Shown in pieces: positions 33,363 through 41,541 of a stretch of DNA of 64,000 bases. The stretch's first letter is position 1, and each line of letters opens with the position of its first letter. The notes under the pieces were generated by a model that did not search any database, was not told the origin of the DNA, and saw only the letters and a list, made by a program, of their open reading frames with translations. The DNA comes from Pedococcus badiiscoriae (GTDB lineage: Bacteria; Actinomycetota; Actinomycetes; Actinomycetales; Dermatophilaceae): positions 2,046,001-2,110,000 of the forward strand of contig NZ_JACCAB010000001.1 of assembly GCF_013408925.1 (NCBI RefSeq), in the 5' to 3' direction. Position numbers and translations under genes: made by a program.

Positions 33363-34551
33363 CAGGGCTGGCGGGGGCTTGGGCCTCTGTGACGTGAGGG
33401 CTGGTCGGGTCCTGAGCCTCCGTGCCGCCGCCGGTGCCGGCCGCGCGGGCGCTCGGTCCACCGCGCCCCGTGGTGCGAGGGTCGACGTAGCCACCCTCGG
33501 GCGGCACCATCTCGGCCCGCACCCCCAGCAGCCGGATCGGCCGCTCGTCCTGCAGGGCCGCGAGCAGCTCGAGCGCGGTGGTGGCGATGACCTCGGCGTC
33601 GAACGTCGGCTCGCCCAGCTTGCGCACCCGGTTCGTCGTGAAGAACGGCGCGAACCTGACCTTGAGGAAGACCCGCTGGCAGGGGCGCCCCTCGCGTCGG
33701 ATGTCCTCGACCACCTGGGCGGCGAGAGTCCGCACTGCGGTCGCGATCTCGTCCGGGTCGACGAGGTTGGTCTGGTAGGTCATCTCCCGGCCGTGCGCCC
33801 TGGCGACCCAGGGGGTGTCGTCGACCGTCGCCGAGCTCACGCCCCGGCCCAGGCGGCCGTAGTGCGGACCCATCGACGGGCCGAACTCCGCGACGAGGGT
33901 GGCGTCGTCGGCTTGGGCCAGGTCGCGGACGGTGCGGTAGCCGTGCGCCGCAAGCCGCTGCGAGATCTTCGACCCGACCCCCCACAGCGCGATGGTCGGC
34001 CGGTCGCCCATCACCTCGAACCAGTTGTCGCGGGTGAGGACGAAGACCCCTCGTGGCTTGCCGAAGTCGGTGGCGATCTTGGCCCGGACCTTGGTGTCCC
34101 CGATCCCGACCGAGCAGTGCAGGTCGGTGGCCTCGAGCACCGCGCTGCGGATCGACTGGGCGAAGGCGACGGGGTCGTCGGTCGTCACGCCCACGAAGGC
34201 CTCGTCCCAGCCGAGCACCTCCACGACCGCACCCGGCATACCCCGGAGCACCTCCATGACGCGGGCTGACGCCTCTTCGTACACCGGGAAGTCGACCGGC
34301 AGCAGGACGGCCTGCGGGCAGCGTCGCACTGCCACCTTGAGCGGCATCCCCGACCGCACCCCGAACTCCCGGGCCTCGTAGGAGGCGGTCGACACCACGG
34401 CACGTTCCGTCGGGTCTCCTCGGCCGCCGACGATCAGCGGCACCCCCGCCAGCTCGGGGTGCCGCAGGATCTCGACCGCGGCGAGGAACTGGTCGAGGTC
34501 GACGTGCAGGACCCACGGCGCGGCCGCGGCGACTGGGCTGGCGGGAGCCAT
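33358..34551 (-). CDS. DinB2-like Y-family DNA polymerase IV with leucine steric gate
   Basis: 397 residues from ATG 34551 (CAGGAT 6 nt upstream, leaderless). Catalytic motif HVDLDQFLAAVE with Asp18 and Asp20, and second acidic cluster GWDEAFVGV. HhH region WGVGSKISQRLAAHGYRTVR. In E. coli DinB the aromatic pair is FF and the second Phe excludes ribonucleotides; here it is Phe22-Leu23. The same Leu occurs in mycobacterial DinB2, which incorporates ribonucleotides readily. No clear clamp-binding motif at the Pro/Gly/Thr-rich tail. Translesion or repair polymerase. Confidence 0.9.
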   Translation of the reverse strand: MAPASPVAAAAPWVLHVDLDQFLAAVEILRHPELAGVPLIVGGRGDPTERAVVSTASYEAREFGVRSGMPLKVAVRRCPQAVLLPVDFPVYEEASARVMEVLRGMPGAVVEVLGWDEAFVGVTTDDPVAFAQSIRSAVLEATDLHCSVGIGDTKVRAKIATDFGKPRGVFVLTRDNWFEVMGDRPTIALWGVGSKISQRLAAHGYRTVRDLAQADDATLVAEFGPSMGPHYGRLGRGVSSATVDDTPWVARAHGREMTYQTNLVDPDEIATAVRTLAAQVVEDIRREGRPCQRVFLKVRFAPFFTTNRVRKLGEPTFDAEVIATTALELLAALQDERPIRLLGVRAEMVPPEGGYVDPRTTGRGGPSARAAGTGGGTEAQDPTSPHVTEAQAPASPE

Positions 34552-34581
34552 GGGGCCATCCTGCCCCGCGCCGGTGTCAGC

Positions 34582-35571
34582 TCAGGGGATCAGGAGCAGC
34601 TTGCCGGTCGTGCGGCGGCCCTCGAGATCGTCGTATGCCGTGGCCGCCTCGGTGAGCGGGTAGCGTCCGCCGATCTCGATCGACAGCCGTCCCGCCGCGA
34701 TGTCGCCGAGCACCGACGTGCCGCGTTCGAGGAGCTCCTCGCGCGTCGCCGTGTAGCTCGCGATCGTGGGCCGGGTCAGGAACAGCGAGCCGAGGGCGTT
34801 GAGCCGCTGGATGTCGAACGGTGGCACCTGCCCGCTCGCTCCACCGAAGAGGACCATCAACCCGCGGGGTCGCAGCGACTCGAGCGAGGCGTCGAAGGTC
34901 GCCTTGCCGACCCCGTCGTAGGCCACGTCGACTCCGGCCCCGCCGTTGGCCTCTCGCACCGTGCCGGCCAGGTCGTCGGCCTCGCGGTAGTTGATGACGG
35001 CATCTGCGCCGAGGCGACGGGCGATCTCCAGCTTGTCGGGCGACCCGGCGGTGGCGATGACCCGTCCGGCCTTGGCCTTGATCATCTGCACGAGCAGCTG
35101 GCCGACGCCACCCGCCGCTGCGTGGACCAGCGCCGTCGTGCCCGGCCCCACGGCATACGTGGAGTTCACGAGGTAGTGCGCGGTCATGCCCTGCAACATC
35201 GCCGCGGCGGCGACATCGAGCTCGACACCCGACGGGACCGGCACCACGGTGTCGGCGTCGCGGTTGACCACCGACGCGCCAGCGCCGAGGCCTGAACCCC
35301 ACGCCACCCGGTCGCCGACTGCGCAGTCCGTGACGCCGGGGCCCACGGCGGTCACCGTGCCGGCACCCTCCGAGCACGAGACGAACGGGGTGGGGATCGC
35401 GTAGACCCCCTGCCGCTGGTAGACGTCGATGAAGTTGACGCCGACCGCGGCGACCTCGACCTGCACCTCGCCCTGCCCCGGGGGTGCCACCTCCACGTCC
35501 CGGACCTCCAGGACCGAGGAGTCACCGGTGTGGGGGACGACGAGGGCGCGGGCGGTGGTTGTCGAAGCCAT
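34582..35571 (-). CDS. NADPH:quinone oxidoreductase (zinc-independent MDR, Qor-like)
   Basis: 329 residues. Medium-chain reductase: substrate domain with VGVNFIDVYQRQGVY, nucleotide-binding AAAGGVGQLLVQMIKA (~153-168), and C-terminal AYDDLEGRRTTGKLLL. No structural-zinc Cys cluster, so a quinone-reductase type rather than an alcohol dehydrogenase. ATG 35571 has TAGGGT exactly 6 nt upstream (35578-35583), leaderless. Reduces quinones with NADPH in the cytoplasm. Confidence 0.9.
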   Translation of the reverse strand: MASTTTARALVVPHTGDSSVLEVRDVEVAPPGQGEVQVEVAAVGVNFIDVYQRQGVYAIPTPFVSCSEGAGTVTAVGPGVTDCAVGDRVAWGSGLGAGASVVNRDADTVVPVPSGVELDVAAAAMLQGMTAHYLVNSTYAVGPGTTALVHAAAGGVGQLLVQMIKAKAGRVIATAGSPDKLEIARRLGADAVINYREADDLAGTVREANGGAGVDVAYDGVGKATFDASLESLRPRGLMVLFGGASGQVPPFDIQRLNALGSLFLTRPTIASYTATREELLERGTSVLGDIAAGRLSIEIGGRYPLTEAATAYDDLEGRRTTGKLLLIP

Positions 35572-35633
35572 ACCCCGACCCTAGGCGAGGCTCTTGGAAG
35601 CATCGAGCCCACCGCCGTCGGGGGAGGGCGCGC

Positions 35634-36473
35634 TCAGTCCTGGCCCAGCCGGGCGATCGCTGCGTCGAGCATGGTCTGGGTCAGCTTGCCCGTGAAGGTG
35701 TTCTGCTGGCTCACGTGGTAGCTGCCGACGAGCCGCACGCCACGGCCGTCGGTGGTGGTGAGCACGGCTTCCGCCTCGTGCCCGAACCGGGGCTTGGGAC
35801 GGGGGACGTCCCAGCCGAGCCGTCGGGCGCTGCCGAGGGTGGCGTCCCACGCGATCGACCCCAACGCCAGCACGGACCGCAACCGGGGCGCCGCGAGCTC
35901 GAGGTCGCGGTCCAGCCAGTGGGCGCAGGCGACCTTCTCGGCGGTGGTCGGCTTGTTGGCCGGTGGAGCACAACGGACCGCCGCGATGATCCGCAGCCCA
36001 CGCAGCTCCAGCCCGTCCCCACTCGCCAGCGACGTCGGCTGGTTGGCGTAGCCGGCGCGGTGCAGCGCGGCATAGAGCCAGTCGCCGGAGCGGTCGCCGG
36101 TGAACATGCGACCGGTGCGGTTGGTGCCGTTCGCGGCGGGCGCCAGTCCGACGACGAGCACCTCCGCCTCGGCGTCGCCGAAGCCCGGGCCGGGGCGGCC
36201 CCAATAGGGCTGGTCCGCGAAGGAAGCGCGGCGCCCCTGGGTCGCCACGGTCTCGCGCCACTCGACCAGTCTCGGACAGGCTCGACAGACAGTGATCCGC
36301 GCATCGAGCTCCGCGACGTCACGCGACGTGCAGGCGAGCGCATCGGTCTGCGCGGCAGTGCGCGCCACCGGCGTCGCAGCGGTGGCGGGATCGCCTGGCC
36401 ACCCGGTGCCCGGTGGCACCGGTGACTCGAACAGCTGCCCCGTGACCGGGTGCGGGTCCACGAGGCGGGTCAT
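35634..36473 (-). CDS. Type-5 uracil-DNA glycosylase (UDGb), 4Fe-4S
   Basis: 279 residues. Iron-sulfur ligands Cys63, Cys66, Cys168 and Cys183. Motif region [20 protein letters not shown] and C-terminal [13 protein letters not shown]. Removes uracil and other deaminated bases from DNA. In UDGb proteins I know, motif 1 has His where Asn115 occurs here (PAANGTN). TAGCGT sits 6 nt before the ATG (36480-36485). Neighbours dinB2 and pcrA are also repair genes, on separate transcripts. Confidence 0.9.
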   Translation of the reverse strand: MTRLVDPHPVTGQLFESPVPPGTGWPGDPATAATPVARTAAQTDALACTSRDVAELDARITVCRACPRLVEWRETVATQGRRASFADQPYWGRPGPGFGDAEAEVLVVGLAPAANGTNRTGRMFTGDRSGDWLYAALHRAGYANQPTSLASGDGLELRGLRIIAAVRCAPPANKPTTAEKVACAHWLDRDLELAAPRLRSVLALGSIAWDATLGSARRLGWDVPRPKPRFGHEAEAVLTTTDGRGVRLVGSYHVSQQNTFTGKLTQTMLDAAIARLGQD

Positions 36474-36611
36474 GGCCCGACGCTAGCCCGGCAGCCCACG
36501 GGACAGCGACCGGGACAGCCAGCGGACACCAGGGCGACAGCCAGCGGGACACCAGCGCGGCAACCACGGGATATCAGGTCTGTCGCCCGAGCCACGTAGG
36601 CTGGACCCAAC

Positions 36612-39068
36612 ATGAGCACGCTCTTCGATGACCTCACGCCCTTCGACAAGCAGGGTCCCCGTGACCCTTCGGGCTCCCGCCCGAGCGCTGCTGCGGCCCG
36701 GGCGACGGCCGTCGACGAGCGTGGTGTCCCCACCTGGGCGCAGGCTGCCGCGGAGGGGCGCGGCCCCGAGGAGGCGAGCCAGCGGCACCCCGACCCCGAG
36801 GCGCTGCTCGAGGGGCTCAACCCGCAGCAGCGAGCGGCCGTCCTGCACGAGGGCGGGCCGCTGCTCATCGTGGCCGGTGCAGGGTCCGGCAAGACCCGGG
36901 TGCTCACCAACCGCATCGCCTACCTGCTGGCGGCCCGCGGAGTGCAGCCGGGACAGGTGCTGGCCATCACCTTCACCAACAAGGCCGCTGCCGAGATGCG
37001 CGAGCGCGTCGCCTCCCTGGTCGGGGCGCGCGCCAAGGCGATGTGGGTGATGACGTTCCACTCCGCGTGCGTGCGGATCCTGCGCCGCGAGGCCGCCAAG
37101 GTGGGGCTCAAGTCGACGTTCTCGATCTACGACGCCGCCGACAGCCAGCGGCTCATGGCGATGGTGATGCGCGACCTCGACCTCGACCCCAAGCGCTACC
37201 CGCCCCGCTCGTTCAGCCACCAGGTCTCCAACCTCAAGAACGAGCTCGTCGACGAGGAGACGTTCGCCTCGCAGGTGGTCGAGGGGACCCACCAGGAGCG
37301 GATGCTGGCCGAGGCCTACAGCGGCTACCAGCGACGCCTGCGGCAGGCCAACGCGCTCGACTTCGACGACCTGATCATGACGACCGTCAACATCCTGCAG
37401 GCCTTCCCCGACGTCGCCGAGCACTACCGGCGCAGGTTCCGCCACGTCCTCGTCGACGAGTACCAGGACACCAACCACGCGCAGTACCAGCTCGTCCGCG
37501 AGCTCGTGGGTGGCGCCGCCGGCAGCGCAGGTATGCCGGTCGGCGACGGCCCGTCCGTCGGTCCGGCCGAGCTGGTGGTGGTCGGGGACGCGGACCAGTC
37601 GATCTATGCCTTCCGGGGTGCGACGATCCGCAACATCGTGGAGTTCGAGGAGGACTACCCGAACGCCCGCACCATCCTGCTCGAGCAGAACTACCGCTCG
37701 ACCCAGACCATCCTGCAGGCCGCGAACTCGGTGATCGCCAGGAACCCCGAGCGTCGCAAGAAGAACCTCTGGACCGACAGCGGCAACGGCGCGGCCATCA
37801 TCGGCTACGTCGGCGACAACGAGCACGACGAGGCGGCCTTCGTCGCGAAGACCATCGACGAGCTCGGCGACTCGGCCGGGGTCAAGCCCAAGGACGTCGC
37901 GGTGTTCTACCGCACCAACGCCCAGAGCCGGGCGCTGGAAGAGGTCTTTGTCCGGGTCGGCTTGCCCTACAAGGTGGTGGGTGGCACCAGGTTCTACGAG
38001 CGTCGCGAGGTCAAGGACGCGCTGGCCTACCTGCGGGTCATCTCCAACCCCACGGACACCGTCAACCTGCGCCGCATCCTCAACACCCCCAAGCGAGGCA
38101 TCGGCGACCGGGCCGAGGCCTGTGTCGCGGCCCTCGCGGAGCGCGAGCGGATCCCGTTCATCGCCGCCCTGGGACGTCCCGAGGACGCCCCGGGCATCGC
38201 GACCCGCTCCGTCGCGGCGATCAAGGGCTTCACCGCTCTGCTCGAGGAGCTGGGCACCATCCACGCCGACGACGAGCAGGGCGTGGGTGCCCTGCTCGAG
38301 GCGGTCATCGAGAAGTCGGGATACCTCGCGGAGCTGCGGGCGTCCCACGACCCGCAGGACGAGACCCGCGTCGAGAACCTCGCCGAGCTCGTCGCCGTCG
38401 CGCAGGAGTTCGACGAGACGCGCGCCCAGACCGGTGAGGTGGCGTCGCTCGAGGACTTCCTCGAGCAGGTCTCACTGGTCGCCGATGCCGACGAGATCCC
38501 CGACTCCGAGGAGGCCGAGGACCTCGGGGTCGTCACGCTGATGACCCTGCACACCGCGAAGGGCCTCGAGTTCCCCGTCGTGTTCCTCACCGGCATGGAG
38601 GACGGCACCTTCCCGCACCTGCGCGCGCTGGGCGATCCCAAGGAGCTCGAGGAGGAGCGCCGGCTCGCCTACGTGGGCATCACGCGGGCCCGCGAGCGGC
38701 TGCACCTGTCGCGTGCCGCCGTGCGGTCGGCCTGGGGCGCCCCGCAGTACAACCCGGCCAGCCGGTTCCTCGACGAGATCCCCGGCGAGCTGGTCGAGTG
38801 GCAGCGGGCGGAGGCGGCCACCACCTCGCGACGTCCGGGCATGCCGGCGGTCGCGACGCTGGCCCAGCGTCCGGGGGTGCGTTCGCCCGGCAACCGCCCG
38901 CTGATCGCGCTGCACCCGGGTGACAAGGTCACGCACGACAGCTACGGCATGGGCACGGTCGTCAAGACCGAGGGCGAGGGCGACAAGACACAGGCCCACG
39001 TCGACTTCGGCGGCGACACCGGGGTCAAGCGCTTCCTGCTGCGGTACGCCCCGCTCGAGAAGCTCTGA
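36612..39068 (+). CDS. pcrA: ATP-dependent 3'-5' DNA helicase PcrA/UvrD
   Basis: 818 residues. Superfamily-1 motifs in order: VAGAGSGKTRVLTNRI (Walker A, ~95), TFTNKAAAEM, DEYQDTN (Walker B), GDADQSIYAFRGA, NYRST, TLHTAKGLEFPVVF and YVGITRARERL. C-terminal Tudor-like tail HDSYGMGTVV ... FLLRYAPLEKL, typical of PcrA for RNA polymerase contact. Acts in nucleotide-excision repair, replication restart and transcription-coupled repair. TAGGCT at 36597 gives a very short leader. Has a ~70-residue disordered N-terminal extension. Confidence 0.96.
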   Translation: MSTLFDDLTPFDKQGPRDPSGSRPSAAAARATAVDERGVPTWAQAAAEGRGPEEASQRHPDPEALLEGLNPQQRAAVLHEGGPLLIVAGAGSGKTRVLTNRIAYLLAARGVQPGQVLAITFTNKAAAEMRERVASLVGARAKAMWVMTFHSACVRILRREAAKVGLKSTFSIYDAADSQRLMAMVMRDLDLDPKRYPPRSFSHQVSNLKNELVDEETFASQVVEGTHQERMLAEAYSGYQRRLRQANALDFDDLIMTTVNILQAFPDVAEHYRRRFRHVLVDEYQDTNHAQYQLVRELVGGAAGSAGMPVGDGPSVGPAELVVVGDADQSIYAFRGATIRNIVEFEEDYPNARTILLEQNYRSTQTILQAANSVIARNPERRKKNLWTDSGNGAAIIGYVGDNEHDEAAFVAKTIDELGDSAGVKPKDVAVFYRTNAQSRALEEVFVRVGLPYKVVGGTRFYERREVKDALAYLRVISNPTDTVNLRRILNTPKRGIGDRAEACVAALAERERIPFIAALGRPEDAPGIATRSVAAIKGFTALLEELGTIHADDEQGVGALLEAVIEKSGYLAELRASHDPQDETRVENLAELVAVAQEFDETRAQTGEVASLEDFLEQVSLVADADEIPDSEEAEDLGVVTLMTLHTAKGLEFPVVFLTGMEDGTFPHLRALGDPKELEEERRLAYVGITRARERLHLSRAAVRSAWGAPQYNPASRFLDEIPGELVEWQRAEAATTSRRPGMPAVATLAQRPGVRSPGNRPLIALHPGDKVTHDSYGMGTVVKTEGEGDKTQAHVDFGGDTGVKRFLLRYAPLEKL

Positions 39069-39087
39069 CGACCTCGGCTGACAACGC

Positions 39088-39867
39088 CTACTGCAGGCCG
39101 TGGTCGCGCAGCCAGGGGGCGGGGTCGATGGGGGCGCCGCCGTTGGGGTGGATCTCGAGGTGCAGGTGGGGGCCGGTGGAGTGGCCCGTGTTGCCCGACA
39201 GGCCGACGAGCTCACCGGGGGCGACCTTGCGGCCGACCGTCGTCTCGACCTGGCTCAGGTGGGCGAACACCGACACGGTGCCGTCCCAGTACTGGATCTC
39301 GATCTTGTTGCCGTAGCCATCTTCCCAGCCGGCGAAGGTGACGGTGCCGGTGGACATCGACTTGAGCGGGGTCCCGACGGGGGTGCCGAAGTCGTCGCCG
39401 GCGTGCAGGCGGCCCCAGCGCCAGCCGTAGCCGGAGGTGAAGACCGCGCCCTGGATGGGCATGACCCACTTCTCGCTGTTCTTGCGGACGGTCTCTGCAT
39501 TGATGAGGGCGACCGCCGCGGCGCCCTTCTTGGCGACCGAGTGGCGCTCGGCGCTGCGGGCGATGCGCTGCGCCTCGAGGACTCGGGCCTGCACGGCCGT
39601 GAGCTGCACCTCGCGCTGCTGAGCGGCATCGACGCGGTCGAACTTCGCGAAGGCGTCGTCCTGTGTCTTGGCCTTGGCCGGGGCGGTCTTCAGGTTGAAG
39701 TACGCCGGCGCGGACTCGGCCACGCTGGCCCCCGTCGCGGTGACGACCAGTGCGGCTGCCGCAGCTCCGGGGAGGAGGTAGCCGCTTCGGGCGAAGCGGG
39801 CTCCTCTGCGAGGCGCGCGGTGGCGGCCCGGGGCACGGTGGCGGCCCTGGTAGTCAGCGTTGGTCAC
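39088..39867 (-). CDS. Secreted M23 metallopeptidase (LytM-type)
   Basis: 259 residues from GTG 39867. Basic His/Arg-rich start (GRHRAPGRHRAPRRGARFAR), a membrane or signal helix (~28-48), a helical linker, then the M23 domain (~140-250). Zinc motif HAGDDFG (HxxxD) and HLHLEI (HxH) are both intact, so an active cell-wall endopeptidase or glycyl-glycine-type hydrolase is likely. The ~110-bp leader has -35 TTGGAT and -10 TACCCT with 16-bp spacing. It is too short for a ydaO-type riboswitch. Confidence 0.88.
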   Translation of the reverse strand: MTNADYQGRHRAPGRHRAPRRGARFARSGYLLPGAAAAALVVTATGASVAESAPAYFNLKTAPAKAKTQDDAFAKFDRVDAAQQREVQLTAVQARVLEAQRIARSAERHSVAKKGAAAVALINAETVRKNSEKWVMPIQGAVFTSGYGWRWGRLHAGDDFGTPVGTPLKSMSTGTVTFAGWEDGYGNKIEIQYWDGTVSVFAHLSQVETTVGRKVAPGELVGLSGNTGHSTGPHLHLEIHPNGGAPIDPAPWLRDHGLQ

Positions 39868-39979
39868 GAATGGAAACCTTGCGTGCGGGGGGACACGGAG
39901 TCACAGAGGGTAGCGTGATCAGTTCGTTATCCAAAATCGTTCCGGCAAAATCCGCGTTGAATGTCCGAAATATCCGTCG

Positions 39980-40963
39980 TCAGGAGCCGTGCCGGCGCAG
40001 CTCGGTGACCCCCGGGGTGAGGGTGTGGCCCTCGGAGTCGAGGTGCGCCAGCGTGCTGGAGATGCCGTGGACGACGCTGCCGATGATGGGCAGGGACATG
40101 TGACCGACCCCGTGCAGGTCGATGTTGCGGGCGCTCAGGTCGGGATGGGTCAGGGCCGCGTTGCGCTGCGGGAAGACCATCTGGTCCAGGTCCGACCAGT
40201 ACACGACGAACCGGGTGCGGCAGTCGGGCACTGGCTGGTCCAGCTCGCGCATGAGCCCGCTGCCGGGGCGCAGCTGACGCGTCAGCTGGTTGTGCCATCC
40301 GTATGCCGTGTACGTGCCCTGGTGGGGGGTGCCCAGCGTGACGAGGGTGTGGACGCGTTCGTCGCCACCGAGCCGGGTGACGTAGTAGCGGGCGATCAGG
40401 CCGCCCATCGAGTGGCCGACGACGTGGATCCGCTCATAGCCCGTCTCGGCCACGAGGGCCTCCACCTCCTCGGCGAGCTGGGCCGCCGCCACGCGAACGT
40501 CCGCGGTGAAGGGGGAGTAGTTCATGCTCGTGACCCGGCCGAAGCCACGGCGGCGCAACCCGAGCCTCAGCAGGGTGAAGATCGACCGGTTGTCCACCAT
40601 GCCGTGCACGAGCAGGATCGGCGTGCCGGCGGCCTCGACGTCGGAGATCACCAGGCCGCGCTGGATCGGCGGCAGGTGCTCGACCCCGAACCCGAGCTGG
40701 CTGTCCCGTCCGTGACGACCGACGACGCCCCAGGGGTAGAGAGCCAGGTGGGTCGTCACCCAGGCGGCCTCCACGACGGCGCCCAGCGCGCCCGTGGGGG
40801 TGGCCAGGGCCTTGACGGCTCCGCCGACGATGTCGGCCGCCGCCTCGGAGACGGTGCGGACACCGCCTGTCGCACGCGTGAGGAGGCCGGGGCGCGAAGT
40901 CCCGTCCGACGCCCGCTGCTCTGCGGCTGTCGGTCGATGAGGGCGCGGGATGCTCTGCGACAT
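39980..40963 (-). CDS. Lipase-like alpha/beta hydrolase
   Basis: 327 residues. Substrate-pocket start PILLVHGMVDNRSIFTLLRL, nucleophile elbow HVVGHSMGGLIARYYVTRLG (Ser), then TLGTPHQGTYTA. Catalytic Asp in YWSDLDQMV region and His in NIDLHGVGHMSL. No signal peptide but an N-terminal helical region (~30-75). Resembles triacylglycerol lipase/PGAP1-type acyl hydrolases; lipid substrate is inferred. -10 TACGTT lies just upstream of ATG 40963. Confidence 0.85.
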   Translation of the reverse strand: MSQSIPRPHRPTAAEQRASDGTSRPGLLTRATGGVRTVSEAAADIVGGAVKALATPTGALGAVVEAAWVTTHLALYPWGVVGRHGRDSQLGFGVEHLPPIQRGLVISDVEAAGTPILLVHGMVDNRSIFTLLRLGLRRRGFGRVTSMNYSPFTADVRVAAAQLAEEVEALVAETGYERIHVVGHSMGGLIARYYVTRLGGDERVHTLVTLGTPHQGTYTAYGWHNQLTRQLRPGSGLMRELDQPVPDCRTRFVVYWSDLDQMVFPQRNAALTHPDLSARNIDLHGVGHMSLPIIGSVVHGISSTLAHLDSEGHTLTPGVTELRRHGS

Positions 40964-41051
40964 GACCTAAGTGAACGTAGCGGTTGACGGGGCGGCAACG
41001 GGGTCACCGGCTGCTCTGTGGCGCGTGTCTGCTCGTGGCGTGCGCCACCCG

Positions 41052-41083
41052 AGCCACTCCTGGCCGCCGGGAGTGGCTAGTCT
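41052..41083 (+). promoter_or_regulatory. Palindrome overlapping the promoter of the B12-binding protein gene
   Basis: AGCCACTCC (41052-41060) and GGAGTGGCT (41070-41078) form a perfect 9-bp dyad. The -10 hexamer TAGTCT (41078-41083) starts at its last base, and the ATG follows 6 nt later. A repressor site or transcript-start hairpin is possible. Confidence 0.5.
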
Positions 41084-41089
41084 GCGGCC

Positions 41090-41500
41090 ATGACTGGATC
41101 TCCCCTGCGCGTCGTCGTGGCCAAGCCCGGACTCGACGGACATGACCGCGGCGCGAAGGTGGTCGCCCGTGCCCTGCGTGATGCAGGCATGGAGGTCGTC
41201 TACACCGGTTTGCACCAGACGCCCGAGCAGATCGTCGAGGCGGCCATCCAGGAGGACGCCGACCTGGTGGGCCTGTCCGTCCTCTCGGGCGCGCACATGA
41301 CGCTCTTCGCCAAGGTCATGGAGCTGCTCAAGGAGCGTGACGCCGAGGACATCGTCGTCTTCGGCGGCGGCATCATCCCCGAGGCCGACATCCCCGAGCT
41401 GGAGAAGATCGGGGTGGCCAAGGTGTTCACCCCCGGCGCCACCACGACCGAGATCGTGGCCTGGGTGCGCGGCGCCGTCCGGCCCGACGAGGACGCCTGA
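41090..41500 (+). CDS. Stand-alone cobalamin-binding protein (methylmalonyl-CoA mutase C-terminal domain)
   Basis: 136 residues, the whole protein being one B12-binding Rossmann domain: [20 protein letters not shown] (the DxHxxG motif, His18 as lower axial ligand), LSVLSGAHM, and [20 protein letters not shown]. Such lone domains pair with a separate catalytic subunit, as in isobutyryl-CoA or ethylmalonyl/hydroxyisobutyryl mutases. No partner is present in the window. Leaderless start (TAGTCT, 6 nt, ATG). Confidence 0.92.
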   Translation: MTGSPLRVVVAKPGLDGHDRGAKVVARALRDAGMEVVYTGLHQTPEQIVEAAIQEDADLVGLSVLSGAHMTLFAKVMELLKERDAEDIVVFGGGIIPEADIPELEKIGVAKVFTPGATTTEIVAWVRGAVRPDEDA

Positions 41501-41541
41501 CCCGCTCCTCACGAGGCCGACGCTGCGCCGCGCACCGCTGC

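Noticed and set aside
39868..39979. c-di-AMP (ydaO-type) riboswitch before the M23 peptidase gene
   Set aside because: Only ~110 bp to the next gene and no recognisable conserved helices; the sequence reads better as a plain promoter.
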